In this document: positions 60,691-64,000 of the stretch, piece after piece
Layout: every line of letters begins with the position of its first letter
Position numbering within the stretch: the first letter of the stretch is position 1
From: Mytilus edulis
Lineage: Eukaryota; Mollusca; Bivalvia; Mytilida; Mytilidae
Length of the DNA stretch: 64,000 nucleotides
Direction of reading: 5' to 3'
Assembly (NCBI RefSeq): GCF_963676685.1
Contig: NC_092351.1
Location: 40,786,733-40,850,732 of the forward strand
The notes under the pieces: model-generated
Told to the model about the DNA's origin: nothing
What the model saw: only the letters and a program-made list of their open reading frames with translations
The model's database searches: none
Made by a program: the position numbers and the translations under genes

Positions 60691-60917
60691 TATATAACAG
60701 ACCAAATTGTTCTACACGATGCAAACCATTAAACAGTTGCCACAGTGATTTGATACAATTCAAGAAAAACCATTAAATTTATCTTGATGTATTTTTTTTT
60801 TGATCAGCCTTGCCGATTAAAACCACTTACCATCAAAAAAATGTATGCACCAAACACTACAAATTGCAGTACAGCTGTAAATTATCATGGTTAATATTAT
60901 TGAGTATTTAGTCTAGT

Positions 60918-61094
60918 GGAAATATAGATTCCTACACTGCAACAAGTGTATTACGATACTTCTCCACTCGAGACAATTAAATTTTATTATTTTTAAAGCG
61001 CGAGGCTTGCCGAGCTTTTTAAATAATTAAAATTTAACTCTCGAAAGTGGAGAAATATCGTACGACACGAGTTATGGTGTTGGAATCTGTTTCC
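60918..61094. mobile_element. MITE-like inverted repeat, 177 bp
   Basis: Ends 'ggaaatatagattcc' and 'ggaatctgtttcc' pair. Inner arms 'tacgatacttctccactcg' and 'gagtggagaaatatcgta'-like sequence pair as well, around a centre with 'gcgcgaggcttgccgagc'. No coding capacity. Confidence 0.7.
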
Positions 61095-61667
61095 CTGGTG
61101 ATTTTTATCCTTCATTTTCAAAGATTTTCAGGAACTTGTGTTCTTTATATGCAACGTCATCAGGCAGGGTCGTCTTTTTTCATGAAGTCACAATAGGAAA
61201 ATTCAGAAGAAAAAAAAAATCCTTTTTGACATCATAATCAAAATTCAGAGAACAGATATTTCACTACTGAGGAGAAATATTTTTCTCACACCAATCAAGA
61301 AATGTGAAAATAGCACAACATGATTTATTTATTTGTTGTAATAGGCTTTGAACTAGCCTCATGTAACTGTGAATCCTCTCATATTGGTGCTTTGTGTCTG
61401 TTGTCCTTATGTTAGTTTTTTGTGCTTGGTAATTTTTAGATAATGTTATTTGCAATTGATTTTACAATTTGTTTTCCGGGTGTGTGGTTGTGCTGTTGCA
61501 CTGTTACACCACTGTACCAGGTTGTGAAGGGGTTGATCACTCACAATCATGTTTAAACCAGCCAGGATCATGTTATTCAGAGGTTTTTGTTCAGAGTTTT
61601 TGTACATTCATGTCTGTCAAATTTGTTGGTTGAACATTATATTGCTATAAATTAACCCTTTAATTTT
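61095..61667. other. Intergenic DNA
   Basis: I see nothing that supports a gene or a named repeat. Confidence 0.45.
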
Positions 61668-62944
61668 AGCTCACCTGGCCCGGAGGCCAATTGAGCTTTT
61701 CTCATCACTTTGCGTCCTGCGACCGTCGTCGGTCGTTAGCTTTTACAAAAATGTTCTCCTCTGAAACTACTTGGTCAAATTAAACCAAACTTGGCTACAA
61801 TCATCATGGAGGTATCTAGTTTAAAAAATGTGTGGGGTGACCCGGCCAACCAACCAAGATGGCCGCCATGGCTAAAAATAGAACATAGGGGTAAAATGTA
61901 GATTTTTGGCTTATAACTCTGAAACCAAAGCATTTAGAGTAAATCTTAAAAGGAGTAAAATTGTTTATCAAGTAAAGATCTATCTGCCCTGAAATTTTCA
62001 GACGAATCGAACAACTGGTTGTTGGGTTGCTGCCCCTGAATTGGCAATTTTAAGGAAATTATACCGTTTTTTGGCTATCATCTTGAATATTATTATAGAT
62101 AGAGATAAACTGTAAACAGCAATAATGTTCAGCAAAGTAAGATCTACAAATAAGTTAATATGACTAAAATGGTCAGTTGACCCCTTAAGGAGTTATTGCC
62201 CTTTTAATATAGTGATTTTTTACCAATTTTTCTAATTTTTTAAAAATCTTTTACAAAAATCTTCTCCTCTAAAACTACTGGTCCAAATTTTACCATACTT
62301 GGCCATAATCATCATTGAGGTATCTAGTTAAAAAAATGTGTGCGGTGACCTTGCCAACCAACCAAGATGGCCGCCATGGCTAAAAATAGAACATAGGTGT
62401 AAAATGTAAATTTGGGCTTATAACTCAGAAACCAAAGCATTAAGAGCAATTCAGGCATGGGGTTAAATTGTTTTGCAAGTCAAGATATATCTGCCCTTAA
62501 GTTTTCAGATGAATCAGACAACCTGTTGTTGGGTTGCTGCCCCTGAATTGGAATTTTTTAAGGAAATCTGGCTGTTTTTGGTTATTATCTTGAATATTAT
62601 TATAGAAAGAGATAAACTGTGAACAGCAATAATGTTCAGCAAAGTAAGATCTACAAATAAGTCAACATGACCAAAAAGGTCAGTTGACCCCTTAAGGAGT
62701 TATTGCCCTTTATAGTCAATTTTTAATAATTTTGTAAATTTTAACAAAATATTTTCCTCTGTAACTAATGGGCCAAGTTCATTATAAATTGAGATAATTG
62801 TAAGAAGCAAGAATGTTCAGTAAAGTAAGATCTACAAACACATCACTATCACCAAAACACAATTTTGTCATGAATCCTTCTGTGTCCTTTGTTTAATATG
62901 CACATAGACCAAGGTGAGCGACACAGGCTCTTAAGAGCCTCTAG
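61668..62944 (+). repeat. GCTCACC hairpin-ended element, copy 3
   Basis: It starts AGCTCACCTGGCCC, and ends AGGCTCTtaAGAGCCT (62925-62940) then CTAG. The internal modules match copies 1 and 2, with 'caaccaagatggccgccatgg' (in part) in both module repeats. Confidence 0.8.
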
Positions 62945-63051
62945 TTTATTTTAAATTGCTACACGTTTTTCATATCAGATCTGACTAAAGAGCATGGTTT
63001 TTTTTCCTCTTTGTCAAAGGCTGTATGCATATGTAATAATATTGCTGATAT

Positions 63052-63560
63052 AAACGTCATAATAAAATTAACGGTACCAATTTTCTTGCACCAGATGCGC
63101 ATTTCGACAAAACATGTCTCTTCAGTGATGCTCGTGGCCAAAATATTTGAAATCCAAAGCTTATATAAAAGATGAAGAGCTATAATCCAAAAGGTCCAAA
63201 AAGTATAGCCAAATCCGTGAAAGGAATCAGAGCTTTGCATGAGGGAGATACATTCCTTAATTTATAATAATTTCTATCATTTTGTAACAGCAAATTTTAA
63301 TAACACAAACAAAATCCATATTTTCATGCCAGTACCGAAGTACTGGCTACTGGGCTGGTGATACCCTCGGGGACTAATAGTCCACCAGCAGAGGCATCGA
63401 CCCAGTGATAGTAATAAAATTAATGGTATCAATTTTCTTGCACCAGATGCACATTTCGACAATACATGTCTCTTCAGTGATGCTCGTGGCCAAAATATTT
63501 GAAATCCAAAGCTTATATAAAAGATGAAGAGCTATAATCCAAAAAACCATAAACCTCTAG
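63052..63560 (-). repeat. S5-related repeat with a ~120-bp direct duplication
   Basis: 63065-63190 and 63423-63541 are nearly identical ('cttgcaccagatgcgcattt', 'cagtgatgctcgtggccaaa'). Between them lies 'ctgggctggtgataccctc' with 'ggggac', the accessory block also seen after S5 at 20930-21000. Confidence 0.75.
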
Positions 63561-63871
63561 TCTCATTCAAAAGCATACCACTTCTCCATTTATTTATAAA
63601 TAATATGTAAACAGAAGTTGATGAGCAAGAAATCTGAAAACACATCTCGATCTAGAGCATATTTATATACATGAACCTGCTAATTAATATCAGGAAGACC
63701 TGAAGTGAAGTAACCTAGAAAATTGTGAAACATGTATGGATTGACTGACAGGGATAAAACTGTATACCCTCCTCCTTACCTTCCGAATCAGGGGAATAAA
63801 CACCTATGGTGCTATAAATTGGCACCCTTGTCACACTAGGTTATTTGTCATATGCAGACAAATCAATTGTT

Positions 63872-63873
<2 letters not shown>
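63561..63873. other. Intergenic DNA
   Basis: Nothing supported. Confidence 0.4.

Positions 63874-63904
<31 letters not shown>
63874..63904. repeat. (AG)n microsatellite
   Basis: Sixteen AG dinucleotides less one base, uninterrupted. Confidence 0.95.
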
Positions 63905-63907
<3 letters not shown>

Positions 63908-63963
63908 TGACATACAAAACACAGAATACCTATGAACAATTCAATTCTCTTGACTTAATAGAT

Positions 63964-64000
63964 ATAAGAAGATGTGATATGAGTGACAATGAGACCACTT
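63964..64000 (-). repeat. S3 fragment at the window edge
   Basis: 'agaagatgtgatatgag' and 'caatgagaccactt' match the S3 tail on the minus strand. It runs out of the window. Confidence 0.55.

Noticed and set aside
1-64000. tRNA, rRNA genes or CRISPR arrays
   Set aside because: No cloverleaf, rRNA signature or regularly spaced identical repeats with unique spacers were seen. The tandem repeats found are minisatellites.

Overview
The window looks like nuclear DNA of a marine mussel, most likely Mytilus or a close relative. It is AT-rich, its genes have introns with GT/AG boundaries, and it is full of dispersed repeats whose wording I recognise from mussel genomes: the GCTCACCTGGCCC hairpin element, the 'gatgagtcttttgtagacgaaacgcgcgtctgg' type of family (described here in pieces only), and several SINE-like families. 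No bacterial, plasmid or phage organisation is visible. All assignments come from reading the sequence and recalling protein families; no search was run.

Five protein-coding loci can be supported. (1) Positions 1554-4457, plus strand: the last three coding exons of a PDE2-type cyclic nucleotide phosphodiesterase whose 5' part lies outside the window. (2) Positions 15758-18114, plus: a complete two-exon gene (401 aa) for an anhydro-N-acetylmuramic acid kinase (AnmK), a bacterial peptidoglycan-recycling enzyme in an intron-containing animal gene. (3) Positions 28212-35393, minus: a three-exon carbohydrate sulfotransferase of 374 aa. A small distal exon encodes the type II membrane anchor and the phases close exactly. 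(4) Positions 37498-41762, minus: a previously unannotated-looking three-exon gene for a 132-aa secreted protein (signal peptide, Cys-rich knot, coiled-coil tail). About 3.4 and 4.6 kb upstream lie two duplicated TATA-box plus first-exon modules. (5) Positions 48796-51015, plus: a Mab-21/cGAS-like receptor gene with TPR-like C-terminus. It is broken by two single-base frameshifts, one directly after the catalytic acidic motif, and is preceded by a spliced 5' leader with an ISRE-like GAAA array.

The rest is mobile and repetitive DNA: a 5.4-kb decayed DIRS-type tyrosine-recombinase retroelement with inverted terminal repeats and an internal complementary region (53953-59333); a 3.6-kb imperfect palindrome with tandemly repeated arms, resembling a Foldback element (22560-26185); several fragments of one reverse-transcriptase element family, probably Penelope-like; three copies of a ~1.3-kb element with hairpins at both ends (4986, 32039, 61668); several MITEs, one nested inside a SINE with the empty site also present in the window; and minisatellites.

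Themes: two genes (AnmK and the cGAS-like receptor) fit innate immunity or handling of microbial products, and the small secreted protein could fit too, but that last point is speculation. The long intergenic stretches at 6.4-15.7 kb and 18.1-28.2 kb hold no further gene that I can support.
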